From: Oscillospiraceae bacterium
GTDB taxonomy: Bacteria; Bacillota; Clostridia; Oscillospirales; Ruminococcaceae
Direction of reading: 5' to 3'
Assembly: GCA_004556975.1 (NCBI GenBank)
Contig: SFFD01000002.1
Span: 1-64,000, forward strand
Length of the DNA: 64,000 nt
In this document: piece by piece, positions 33,722-42,281 of the stretch
Layout: each line of letters starts with the position of its first letter
Numbering within the stretch: position 1 is the stretch's first letter
Position numbers and translations under genes: made by a program
The notes under the pieces: model-generated
What the model was told of the DNA's origin: nothing
Seen by the model: the letters and a program-made list of their open reading frames with translations, nothing else
Database searches by the model: none

Positions 33722-35110
33722 ATGAATATAAGCTTGAGCACGGAAAAGAACCGTGAGATTTTTGACGGAATACTTTGCAAAAACAGGAATTTTGACATAC
33801 TGAAAAGAGAAATTGTTTTTGCCGGAAGGCCGGCGCTTCTTTATATGATAGACGGCTTTGTGAAAGAGGATTTGCTTGAAAAAATTCTTGAATCCTTCTA
33901 TAAGCTAAAGCCGGAGGACGTGACAACGGAGGAAGCCTTTAAGCGCGCTCATATTCCTTACAGCAGCCTGAGCACCGAAAAAGCGGTGGATACCGTAATC
34001 ACGGGCATTTTAAGCGGAAAAACCGCGCTTATGGTGGAGGGGTTTGAAAACGCCTTTATCATGGAGCTTCGCTCCTATCCGCAAAGGGACACGGCGGAGC
34101 CTGACCGCGACAAGGTAATGCGGGGTTCAAGGGACGGCTTTACCGAAACGCTTACCCTCAACGCGGCGCTTGTGCGGCGAAGAATCCGCCACAGAAATTT
34201 AAGCGTGGAATACCACTCCGTAGGCAAAATTTCAAAAACGGACGTTGCCGTTTGCTATCTTGCGGACAGGGTTGACAAAAATATTCTTGAAAAGGTGCGC
34301 AAAAGAATAGACGGCGCCGACATTGACGCCATGACCATGTGCCAGGAGGATATGGCAAATATAATTGACGGCAAAATGCGGTGGAATCCTTTTCCGAAAT
34401 ATAAATTTTCGGAACGGCCCGATGTGGCCGCGGCGCAGATTATGGAGGGCGACATAATCATTCTTATTGACAATACGCCAACGGCAATGATTCTTCCGGC
34501 AACGATTTTTGACATTGCCGAGGACGCCAACGACTATTATTTTCCTCCGCTTACCGGGGCGTATTTGAGAATAACGCGGCTTTTGACAATGTTTGTAACC
34601 CTTTTTGTGACGCCCCTTTGGCTTTTGGCGCTGCATTATCCGGAATCGGTTCCCGAAATGTTCCGCTTTGTGCTGATTGACGAAAAGCCGAATGTGCCGG
34701 TCGTTCTTCAGCTTTTAATGCTGGAATTCATTATTGACGGGCTTAAGCTTTCTTCGCTTAACACTCCGAATATGCTCTCTTCCGCATTTTCAATAATCGC
34801 GGGCATAATAGTAAGCGATTTTGCGGTGCAGTCAGGTTGGTTCTGTGCTCAAACGCTGCTTTATATGGCGTTTGTCGCCATGGCAAACTACAGCCAGCCG
34901 GGTTACGAGCTTGGCTATGCCATTAAATTTATGCGTATGCTTTTGCTTGTTTTGGTGGAGCTTTTCGGAATATGGGGGCTTATTGCCGGAACGGCCTTTA
35001 CCGTGTGGCTTATTCTTTCCACGGAAATTGAAGGAAAAAAGGGCTATTTCTGGCCGGTTGTACCCTTTTCCTTCAAGGGAATGGGGCGGCTTCTTTTCCG
35101 TCTTAAATAA
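33722..35110 (+). CDS. spoVAF: SpoVAF-like GerA-family spore membrane protein
   Basis: The 462-residue protein is a GerA-type A subunit: a cytoplasmic N-terminal half and five or six membrane segments in the second half. Several phrases fit SpoVAF better than GerAA: LLYMIDGFVKEDL near residue 38, ERPDVAAAQIMEGDIIILID near 235, SLNTPNMLSSAFSIIAGIIV and SQPGYELGYAIKFMR. SpoVAF is an inner spore membrane protein that takes part in germination. It is normally with the spoVA genes or a GerA operon; here no B or C subunit or spoVA gene is adjacent. The start at ATG 33722 has only a weak AGGCGG ribosome site inside a hairpin. It is likely forespore-expressed. Confidence 0.82.
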   Translation: MNISLSTEKNREIFDGILCKNRNFDILKREIVFAGRPALLYMIDGFVKEDLLEKILESFYKLKPEDVTTEEAFKRAHIPYSSLSTEKAVDTVITGILSGKTALMVEGFENAFIMELRSYPQRDTAEPDRDKVMRGSRDGFTETLTLNAALVRRRIRHRNLSVEYHSVGKISKTDVAVCYLADRVDKNILEKVRKRIDGADIDAMTMCQEDMANIIDGKMRWNPFPKYKFSERPDVAAAQIMEGDIIILIDNTPTAMILPATIFDIAEDANDYYFPPLTGAYLRITRLLTMFVTLFVTPLWLLALHYPESVPEMFRFVLIDEKPNVPVVLQLLMLEFIIDGLKLSSLNTPNMLSSAFSIIAGIIVSDFAVQSGWFCAQTLLYMAFVAMANYSQPGYELGYAIKFMRMLLLVLVELFGIWGLIAGTAFTVWLILSTEIEGKKGYFWPVVPFSFKGMGRLLFRLK

Positions 35111-35238
35111 TTATTAAGCTAAATTATGTTGAAATATTTCCGAAAATAAGGTATTATATTTTTGTCTTACGGCGCAATAAACGCGCAGGAAAAACGCACC
35201 TATATTATAACTAATTTTAAACAGGACGGACAAAACAC

Positions 35239-36639
35239 ATGGTATTTGCAAATCTGGTTTTTCTCTATGTTTTTCTGCCGCTGAACATTATTCTGTACTT
35301 CTGCACGAAAAACAGAGCGTTCCGCAACGCGGTGCTTATTATATTTTCCCTTGCATTTTACGCATGGGGAGAGCCTATCTGGGTAACGCTGCTTATTTTC
35401 AGCGCAACCATCGACTATTTTCACGGGCTTATCATTGAAAAAAACAGAGGGAAAATCGGCGCGAAGCTTGCCCTTATTTCTTCCCTTGTGCTGAATTTGG
35501 GGCTTTTGGGCATATTTAAATACAGCGGATTTTTTGTGGAAAATATAAATCTGCTTTTTGGAACGGCGTTCCCGGTGCCGGCGTTTTCGCTGCCCATAGG
35601 CATAAGCTTTTACACCTTCCAGACATTAAGCTATACCATTGACGTTTACAGAGGTAACGTAAAAGCTCAACACAGCTATATGAAGTTCTTTATGTATGTT
35701 TCTCTTTACAGCCAGCTTGTGGCGGGCCCCATAGTCCGCTATGCCGATGTTGCGGCGGAGGTTGACAACCGCCGGGAAACGCTTTCGGATATTTATTCGG
35801 GCACGGCGCGCTTTCTTGTGGGTCTTACCAAAAAGGTGTTTATTGCCAACGTGGCGGGCAAGTTTGCCGAAGATTATCTTTCGGGCGATTTGCTGAAAGC
35901 CACCACCGCCGGGGTGTGGTTCGGCGTGATTATGTTTGCAATTCAGATTTATTACGATTTTTCAGGCTATTCCGATATGGCAATAGGACTTGGAAGAATT
36001 TTTGGTTTTCATTTTCTCGAAAACTTCAACTACCCCTATATTTCCCGCTCCGTCACGGAATTTTGGCGGAGGTGGCATATGTCGCTGGGTCAGTTCTTCC
36101 GGGACTATGTTTATATTCCCATGGGCGGCAACCGCCGCCACCAGATGCTGAACCTTTTTGTCGTGTGGTTCCTTACGGGCTTTTGGCACGGCGCTTCCTG
36201 GAACTTTATTCTGTGGGGACTTTGGTTCGGGGTGCTTATCGTCATCGAAAAGCTGTTTATGCTTAAGGTGCTTAAAAAAGCGCCGGTGCTTTCAAACATT
36301 TATCTGCTGTTTGTTGTGCTTATCGGCTGGGTTATGTTCTATTTCACCGACCTTAATTCCGTCAAAAACTGCCTTGCGGTTATGTTCGGTCTTGCGGGAG
36401 CGGGCTTTGGCGACCTTTCGCTTGGAATTGTGGTACAGAACAACATTTTCTGGATTATTCTTGCGGCGGCTTTCTGTCTGCCCATTGTGCCGACCGTCAA
36501 AAAATTTATTGAAGAACGCCCGGCGCTTACAAAAATTTCGCAGTATATTCAGATTCCCGCGAATGCGGTTATGCTTCTTGTGAACACGGCTTTGCTTGTG
36601 GGTTCAAGCTATAACCCGTTCCTCTATTACAGATTCTGA
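35239..36639 (+). CDS. MBOAT-family O-acyltransferase, AlgI type
   Basis: This polytopic enzyme (466 residues, about eleven membrane segments) passes acetyl groups across the membrane to an exported polymer. Family signs are FLPLNIILYF at the start, the conserved RRWHMSLGQFFRDYVYIP near residue 275 and the catalytic His in FWHGASWNFILWGLWFG near 314. The next gene encodes its usual AlgJ/DltD-like extracytoplasmic partner 13 bp downstream. Together they should O-acetylate a cell-surface glycan or teichoic acid; which one is not shown. Confidence 0.93.
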   Translation: MVFANLVFLYVFLPLNIILYFCTKNRAFRNAVLIIFSLAFYAWGEPIWVTLLIFSATIDYFHGLIIEKNRGKIGAKLALISSLVLNLGLLGIFKYSGFFVENINLLFGTAFPVPAFSLPIGISFYTFQTLSYTIDVYRGNVKAQHSYMKFFMYVSLYSQLVAGPIVRYADVAAEVDNRRETLSDIYSGTARFLVGLTKKVFIANVAGKFAEDYLSGDLLKATTAGVWFGVIMFAIQIYYDFSGYSDMAIGLGRIFGFHFLENFNYPYISRSVTEFWRRWHMSLGQFFRDYVYIPMGGNRRHQMLNLFVVWFLTGFWHGASWNFILWGLWFGVLIVIEKLFMLKVLKKAPVLSNIYLLFVVLIGWVMFYFTDLNSVKNCLAVMFGLAGAGFGDLSLGIVVQNNIFWIILAAAFCLPIVPTVKKFIEERPALTKISQYIQIPANAVMLLVNTALLVGSSYNPFLYYRF

Positions 36640-36652
36640 AGGAGGCGAAAGA

Positions 36653-38080
36653 ATGTATCAGGCAAAGCATTATGCAGAAAATGAACAAAACGGCGGAAGC
36701 AAAGCCGCAATGATTTTAAGCGTCGCGGTAACTTTGGCGATTATTTTCATATTGGGAATTTTGGCGTGGGCGCTTCCGCAGCGCACATATTCCGAATATG
36801 AGCGGCGCGACCTTACGCAGATGCCGGAATTTTCGGTGGAAAGCTTCTTTAAGGGAGAATATACCGCCCAGATAGAGCTTTCATATGCGGACACCTTCGC
36901 CTTCCGCGACCAGTTTGTGCGGGCAAAATCTCTTATAGAGGACTGCCGCGGAATACATTCGGAGGGCACCATTCACGGAAAGGTTCCCGTCGGGGACGGC
37001 GAAGAGGAAAGAGCGCCTTCGGAAGATACCGAAACAAAGCCGGATAACAACACTTCCACGCCGGAAAACCCGGATATAAGCCAGAACAGCCAAAGCGAAA
37101 GCCAAAGCGAGGCTTCTTCTTCCGAACAGCAGGAGCTTGAGGAGCCGGACGACGGCGCCATAGGCGAAACCATTGACGGAATTTTCGTATATAAGGGCAT
37201 GGGCTTTGAGCTTTTCGGCGGAAGCAAAAAGGCTTCGGCATATTATGCCTCTGTAATCAACAAATACCGCGCGGCGCTTCCGGACTCCGTCAGGGTTTAT
37301 AACATGGTTGTGCCGAAGCACGCGGAATTTGCCCTTCCGAAGAAATACAGCAGCCTTTCAAATTCCGAAAAGGACGCCATTGACGATATTTATTCCCAGC
37401 TTGATGACGGCGTTATCGCCGTTGACGCTTACAGCGTGCTTAAAGAACACAGCAAGGAATATATCTATTTCAACACCGACCACCACTGGACCGGTCTTGG
37501 CGCATATTATGCCTATACCGCCTTTACAGAGGCGGCGGGGCTTGAGCATTATGAATATTCCGACTATACCAAGCACACCATTGAAGGATTTTTGGGCACT
37601 CTTTATTCCGACACCATGGACAACACCATGTACAACAACCCCGACAGCGTTGAATGGTGCGAGTTCCCTGTGGAAAATGAAACCTGGCAATACCCGAAAA
37701 AAGACCTTGAAAACTATTATAAGACCACGGTAATGGCCTCTTACGCCAAGGGAACTTACAGCTACGGGGTGTTCCTGGGCGGAGATTACCCGCTTACCAT
37801 TGTGAAAACAAGCGGAGTTGACAACGGAAGAAAATGCCTTATCATCAAGGAATCCTACGGCAACGCCCTTTCCACATATATTGCTTCCGCCTTTGACGAA
37901 ACCTATATTGTGGACGAAAGATATTACGACGGCAACATTGTCGACCTGGTCAACGAACGCGGAATTACCGATGTGCTTATCGTAAACAACATTTCCGCGT
38001 CGAACACAAACTTCCACATTGCGAACATTGAAGCGCTTCTTACCCAGAAGTATTCCGGAAGCATTGCTTACCCGTATTGA
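36653..38080 (+). CDS. DHHW-family (AlgJ/AlgX-like) extracytoplasmic acetyltransferase partner
   Basis: The 475-residue protein has one N-terminal membrane anchor (AAMILSVAVTLAIIFILGILA), a disordered Ser/Glu/Gln-rich linker at about residues 120-165, and a DHHW domain with NTDHHWTGLGAYYAYTAF near 274 and KESYGNALSTYIASAF near 398. The Asp-His pair and the Ser of ESYG match the SGNH-like catalytic triad of AlgJ/AlgX. GGAGG lies 9 bp before the ATG. It is paired with the upstream AlgI-type protein. Confidence 0.9.
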   Translation: MYQAKHYAENEQNGGSKAAMILSVAVTLAIIFILGILAWALPQRTYSEYERRDLTQMPEFSVESFFKGEYTAQIELSYADTFAFRDQFVRAKSLIEDCRGIHSEGTIHGKVPVGDGEEERAPSEDTETKPDNNTSTPENPDISQNSQSESQSEASSSEQQELEEPDDGAIGETIDGIFVYKGMGFELFGGSKKASAYYASVINKYRAALPDSVRVYNMVVPKHAEFALPKKYSSLSNSEKDAIDDIYSQLDDGVIAVDAYSVLKEHSKEYIYFNTDHHWTGLGAYYAYTAFTEAAGLEHYEYSDYTKHTIEGFLGTLYSDTMDNTMYNNPDSVEWCEFPVENETWQYPKKDLENYYKTTVMASYAKGTYSYGVFLGGDYPLTIVKTSGVDNGRKCLIIKESYGNALSTYIASAFDETYIVDERYYDGNIVDLVNERGITDVLIVNNISASNTNFHIANIEALLTQKYSGSIAYPY

Positions 38081-38088
38081 GGTGCAAA

Positions 38089-39459
38089 ATGAGCAGAAAT
38101 GACGCAATTAAAGAAAAATCCGTCATAAAAACCGAAATAACCGCTGTCACGAACGAGGGCAGCGGTGTTTCGCGTTATAACGGGGCGGTGGTTTTTACCC
38201 CTTTTACCGCGCCGGGGGACTTGGCGGAAGTACGAGTGGAAAAGGTGGGCAAAAGCTGCGTTTACGGAAGGCTGGAGCGGGTGCTTGAGCCTTCCGCAGA
38301 CCGCGCCGACCCGGTTTGCCCGGTTTTCGGCGAATGCGGCGGCTGCGCCCTGCGCCATATTGACTATGCGGCGGAAACAAAAATCAAAACCGGCTGGGTA
38401 AAAGACCACATAAGCCGCATAGGCGGATTTGATTTGGAACCGCTGCCGGCAATTCCCTCGCCGAAAAGCGACCGTTACCGCAACAAGGCGATTTATCAGG
38501 CGGGGCGGGACAAAAACGGCAGAATTATTTTCGGATTTTACCGCCGCAAAAGCCACGAGATTATAAACTGCGAAAACTGCCTTTTGCAGCCGGAGGAGTT
38601 TGCAGAGATTCTTAAGGTGATAAAATTCTTTGCGGAGCAGACCGGTCTTTCCGTATATGACGAAAAGGAACACCGGGGGCTTTTGCGGGCGGTGTATATC
38701 AGAAAAGGCGAAGTCAGCGGCGAAACCGGAATTTGTATTGTGGTCAACGGAAAACGCCTTCCAAAGGCGGAACTGCTTGTTTCTGCGTTGAGCACGCGTT
38801 TTCCCGACGTTGTGAGCATCGTGCTCAACATAAACGAAGAGCGCACGAACGTGGTGCTTGGGAAAAAATTTGTCACTCTTTTCGGCAAGGACGGAATTTC
38901 AGACACGCTTTGCGGAGTAACGGTTGATATTTCTCCGGCAGCGTTTTATCAGGTGAATCACGGCGCGGCGGAGCTGCTTTACCGCAAGGCGGCAAAGCTT
39001 GCCGCCCTTACCGGAGAGGAAACCCTGCTTGACCTTTACTGCGGAGCGGGCACCATCGGGCTTTCCATGGCGGCGGGGGCAAAGCGCCTTATCGGGGTGG
39101 AAATTGTGCCCCAGGCGGTGGAAAACGCCCGCAGAAACGCAGAGCGCATGGGCGTTACCAATGCGGAATTTATCTGCGGCGACGCGGCAGAGGCGTCGCA
39201 GACCCTGCAAAAGCGCGGTCTTTTGCCGGACGTGGTGGTGCTTGACCCGCCGAGAAAGGGCTGCGACCTTGCCACGCTGGAGGCGGTTGCCGCAATGCGC
39301 CCAAAGCGCATTGTTATGGTTTCGTGCGACACGGCGACCATGGCGCGTGATTTCAGGACTTTGGCAGAGCTTGGCTATGTTCCCAAAGCGGCGCAGCCGG
39401 TGGATATGTTTCCGAGGACGGCGAACGTGGAATGTGCCGCGGTGCTGGAGCGAGAATAA
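38089..39459 (+). CDS. RlmD-like (TrmA-family) 23S rRNA m5U methyltransferase
   Basis: The 456-residue protein starts with a TRAM domain (EITAVTNEGSGVSRYNGAVV), followed by an iron-sulfur cluster motif Cx5Cx2C (CPVFGECGGC near residue 78) with a later Cys (CENC). The AdoMet domain has LDLYCGAGTIGLSMA near 315, then VLDPPRKGCD and the nucleophilic Cys in MVSCDTATMARD near 412. Such enzymes methylate U1939 or U747 of 23S rRNA; many Firmicutes carry more than one copy, so the target is not certain. GAGGTG overlaps the stop of the previous gene. Confidence 0.92.
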   Translation: MSRNDAIKEKSVIKTEITAVTNEGSGVSRYNGAVVFTPFTAPGDLAEVRVEKVGKSCVYGRLERVLEPSADRADPVCPVFGECGGCALRHIDYAAETKIKTGWVKDHISRIGGFDLEPLPAIPSPKSDRYRNKAIYQAGRDKNGRIIFGFYRRKSHEIINCENCLLQPEEFAEILKVIKFFAEQTGLSVYDEKEHRGLLRAVYIRKGEVSGETGICIVVNGKRLPKAELLVSALSTRFPDVVSIVLNINEERTNVVLGKKFVTLFGKDGISDTLCGVTVDISPAAFYQVNHGAAELLYRKAAKLAALTGEETLLDLYCGAGTIGLSMAAGAKRLIGVEIVPQAVENARRNAERMGVTNAEFICGDAAEASQTLQKRGLLPDVVVLDPPRKGCDLATLEAVAAMRPKRIVMVSCDTATMARDFRTLAELGYVPKAAQPVDMFPRTANVECAAVLERE

Positions 39460-39510
39460 GTGATTTTACCGCCAAGGCGGCATTCGTATTAAAAAAGGAG
39501 GAAAAAGACA

Positions 39511-40536
39511 ATGGCGGTTCTTTTGACAGGCGGAGCGGGGTACATCGGTTCCCATACGGCGGTGGAGCTTTGCGACGCGGGGTATGACGTGGTTATAGCC
39601 GACAATTTTTCAAACAGCAGCCCTGTTGCGGTGAGCCGTGTGGAAAGCATTACGGGTAAAAAAATCCGGCTTTACACGGTTGACGTTTGCGACAAGCCGG
39701 CCATGGCAAGGGTCTTTGCGGAAAACAAAATTGATTCCGTAGTGCATTTTGCCGGGCTTAAGGCCGTGGGCGAGTCAGTCCGCGTGCCGCTGGCATATTA
39801 CCGCAACAACATAGACAGCACCCTTACCCTGCTTGAGCTTATGGATGTTTACGGGGTTAAAAGGCTGATTTTCAGTTCCTCCGCCACGGTTTACGGCGCG
39901 AGGGCTTCGCTGCCTTACCGCGAGGATATGGAAACCGGCCCCTGCACAAATCCTTACGGTTGGACAAAGCTTTTCATAGAACAGATTATCGGGGATTTTG
40001 CCGCAAGCCGGCCGGATTTTTCCGCGGTGCTGCTGCGGTATTTTAACCCCGTGGGCGCCCACGAAAGCGGGCTTATCGGCGAGGACCCGCGGGATATTCC
40101 CAACAACCTTATGCCCTATATTGCTAAAGTGGCGGCGGGAAAGCTGCCCTGCCTTAACGTGTTCGGAAACGACTATCCCACCCCGGACGGCACCGGTGTG
40201 CGGGACTATCTGCATGTTGTTGACCTTGCAAAAGGTCATGTTGCCGCCATTGACTATGCCGAAAAGCACAGGGGAACGGAAATTTTCAACCTTGGCACGG
40301 GGGAGGGTTACAGCGTTTTTGAAATGCTGCACGCCTTTGAGCGCGCCTGCGGCCGCGAGCTGCCCTATAAGGCAGCGCCGCGCCGCCCCGGCGACATTGC
40401 CGAATGTTACGCCGACGCGGAAAAGGCGCGCCGGGTGCTCGGCTGGAGCGCAAAGCTTGGCATTGACGACATGTGCAAAAGCAGCTGGAACTGGCAGAGC
40501 AAAAATCCGGACGGTTACGCAAATGATGAGGAATAA
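39511..40536 (+). CDS. galE: UDP-glucose 4-epimerase
   Basis: GalE interconverts UDP-glucose and UDP-galactose for galactose use and surface glycans. The 341-residue SDR protein has GGAGYIGSHTAVEL at the NAD site, FAGLKAVGESV, the catalytic SSSATVYG and YGWTK (Tyr-x3-Lys) near residue 149, and NYxxPVGAHxSGLIGEDP-like substrate residues. AAAAGGAGG precedes the ATG. It overlaps the VanZ-like gene by 14 bp. Confidence 0.95.
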   Translation: MAVLLTGGAGYIGSHTAVELCDAGYDVVIADNFSNSSPVAVSRVESITGKKIRLYTVDVCDKPAMARVFAENKIDSVVHFAGLKAVGESVRVPLAYYRNNIDSTLTLLELMDVYGVKRLIFSSSATVYGARASLPYREDMETGPCTNPYGWTKLFIEQIIGDFAASRPDFSAVLLRYFNPVGAHESGLIGEDPRDIPNNLMPYIAKVAAGKLPCLNVFGNDYPTPDGTGVRDYLHVVDLAKGHVAAIDYAEKHRGTEIFNLGTGEGYSVFEMLHAFERACGRELPYKAAPRRPGDIAECYADAEKARRVLGWSAKLGIDDMCKSSWNWQSKNPDGYANDEE

Positions 40537-40942
40537 GCGGCTTTTGGCGCTGATTATAGCGCTGATTTTGGCTTTTATATGGGGCAATTCCATGCTTTCA
40601 AAAGAGATTTCCGGGGCCATAAGCGATTTTATTCAGTACAACATTTTCGGCTTTTCCGGCGGCGGAACGGGCGGAAGCATAAATTCCACCCCTATACGCA
40701 AGCTTGCGCATTTTGCGGAATTTGCCGCCCTTGGGACGGCGCTTGCGCTTATATTTTTTGACAGGGCAAAGCGTTATTTAAAGGCGTTTGCCATGGCGGC
40801 GGCCGCCGCCTGTCTTGACGAAACAATTCAGATTTTCTCAAACAGAGGAAACAGCATAAAGGACGTTTTGCTTGACTGCTGCGGAGCCGCGTTCGGAATA
40901 TTTGCGGTGTGGCTTATTGCAAAGCTGAAGAAAAAGGAATAG
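40523..40942 (+). CDS. VanZ-family small membrane protein
   Basis: The 139-residue product has an N-terminal membrane segment (LLALIIALILAFIWG), the VanZ pattern RKLAHFAEFAALGTAL and DETIQIFSNRGNSIKDVLLD, and two or three further hydrophobic segments. VanZ homologues affect glycopeptide and lipoglycopeptide tolerance through the envelope, but most copies have no assigned role. It starts inside galE, on ATGATG, without a clear ribosome site, so it is probably translationally coupled. Confidence 0.87.
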   Translation: MMRNKRLLALIIALILAFIWGNSMLSKEISGAISDFIQYNIFGFSGGGTGGSINSTPIRKLAHFAEFAALGTALALIFFDRAKRYLKAFAMAAAAACLDETIQIFSNRGNSIKDVLLDCCGAAFGIFAVWLIAKLKKKE

Positions 40943-41006
40943 GTAAGCTGCTCTTCTTCGGCGTAAAAAGTATGCAAAAGGGCTTTATTTTGCGCCATAT
41001 ACGGCG

Positions 41007-41061
41007 TTTGAGCACGGCTTTGAGCACCGTGATCAAGATTATGCCGAAAGCCGTGCTCAAA
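41007..41061 (+). repeat. 15-bp perfect inverted repeat built from the TTGAGCAC octamer
   Basis: TTTGAGCACGGCTTT (41007-41021) is exactly complementary to AAAGCCGTGCTCAAA (41047-41061). A third octamer copy lies in the loop (41020-41027). It stands between the VanZ gene and the next terminator. Confidence 0.85.
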
Positions 41062-41063
41062 AT

Positions 41064-41105
41064 AAAAGAGCCCTCTTTGGCGATTGCCAAGAGGGCTCTT
41101 TTTTT
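41064..41105. terminator. Bidirectional terminator between convergent VanZ and VanY genes
   Basis: AAAAGAGCCCTCTT and AAGAGGGCTCTTTT form a long hairpin (inner TGGC/GCCA) with A-run and T-run flanks. It serves genes on both strands. Confidence 0.93.
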
Positions 41106-41117
41106 GTATGTATTTAC

Positions 41118-42002
41118 TTACTGCGCAAGGTATTCTTCAAGGCAAAGCCCGGATTCGCTTATGAGCTTTGCCTGTTCTTTGCCAACATAGCGGAAATGCC
41201 ACGGTTCATAGGCAAAACCGGTTACGCTTTCCTTATCCTTGGGATAGCGGAGAATAAAGCCGTATTCGGCGGCATGCTCAAGAAGCCAGGCTTCTCCGGA
41301 GCTTCCTTCAAATTCGCCGCTTGCGGTAAGAATATCTACCGCAAGACCGCTGTTGTGCTCGCTTGTGCCCGCGGCGGCGGTGGTTGCGCCGGCCTCGTAA
41401 AGCTGCTGCTGGCGGCTGTATGAGCGGTACGCGGTAACAATGCGAAGGTCTATTCCTTCCGCCTTTGCATCGGAAAGCATGGCGGAAAGATCGTCATAAA
41501 TCCGCTCGTCAACGGTGTGGCCGTCGGCGTCAACTGCTTTTGCGGCTATGGAAAAATCAGCGGAAAGGGGGTGCTCTTTGTTCACCAAAAGCATGTACCA
41601 TTCATCGCGGGGAATGGGGTTCGGCTCGGGGCTTTCTTCAGGAACGCTGCTTTCGGGTACGCTTTCGGACGACAGGGGCAGCGCCGGAGCGCTGCTTTCC
41701 GGCAGGGAGGAGCTTTCCGGCAGGGAGGAGCTTTCCGGCAGGGAGGAGCTTTCCGGCAGGGAGGAACTTTCTTCGCTCTGTTCGGATTCCGAAACGGCGC
41801 TGCCGCCGCCCTCGGAGCTGCCGAAGGGCAGCTTCGGCAGCCCGGAGTTACCGAAAAACACCCATGCCGCCGCGCCGAGCCCGACTATGAGTACCGCGCA
41901 GATAACGGCAACAATAATGTTGCGCTTTGTGTGTTTGGGCTTTCGGATTTTTATTGCTTTTGGCTCGTGATCTTCGGGATAAAGCCTTATATCACTTGAC
42001 AT
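41118..42002 (-). CDS. VanY-type D,D-carboxypeptidase (M15B) with Ser-rich linker
   Basis: The 294-residue protein has a short basic cytoplasmic part, one membrane helix (NIIVAVICAVLIVGLGAAAWV), a low-complexity linker with repeated SSLPES, and an M15B peptidase domain. Zinc and catalytic motifs are SEHNSGLAVDI (SxHxxGxAxD) and EPWHFRYVG near the C-terminus. It should remove terminal D-Ala from muropeptides outside the cell. GGAGAA lies before the ATG at 42002; longer upstream starts lack a ribosome site. The linker DNA is a four-unit 18-bp repeat (about 41694-41765). Confidence 0.9.
   Translation of the reverse strand: MSSDIRLYPEDHEPKAIKIRKPKHTKRNIIVAVICAVLIVGLGAAAWVFFGNSGLPKLPFGSSEGGGSAVSESEQSEESSSLPESSSLPESSSLPESSSLPESSAPALPLSSESVPESSVPEESPEPNPIPRDEWYMLLVNKEHPLSADFSIAAKAVDADGHTVDERIYDDLSAMLSDAKAEGIDLRIVTAYRSYSRQQQLYEAGATTAAAGTSEHNSGLAVDILTASGEFEGSSGEAWLLEHAAEYGFILRYPKDKESVTGFAYEPWHFRYVGKEQAKLISESGLCLEEYLAQ
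41694..41765 (-). repeat. 18-bp in-frame tandem repeat, four units
   Basis: Four near-identical 18-bp units read GCTTTCCGGCAGGGAGGA on the plus strand and encode SSLPES on the minus strand. The linker length of the VanY-type protein could vary by slippage. Confidence 0.88.
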
Positions 42003-42200
42003 TTTCGTAATTCTCCTTTTCATTTTGCCGCATTGGCGGCCGGCGGCAAAAAGCCGCAAAAAATCACACCTTAAATTATATAGAATTTCTGAATTTTGTC
42101 AACCGTGGCGAAAAGGGAAAAACGGCGCTTTTGCCCGAAATTAAACGGCAAAGCAAAAATAAAAATGATAAGGCGAAAGCCTTAAAATGCAAAAGGGCTA

Positions 42201-42228
42201 TTGTATTTGCGGCGGCATTTATTATAAT
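42201..42228 (+). promoter_or_regulatory. Possible SigA promoter of the acetyltransferase gene
   Basis: TTGTAT (42201-42206) and TATAAT (42223-42228) are 16 bp apart, 53 bp before the ATG. The rest of the 42003-42281 gap shows nothing else. Confidence 0.5.
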
Positions 42229-42281
42229 AAATACAGAAAGCTTCAGCTATGACTTTGAAATTTTGACGGAGGAATTCTGAG

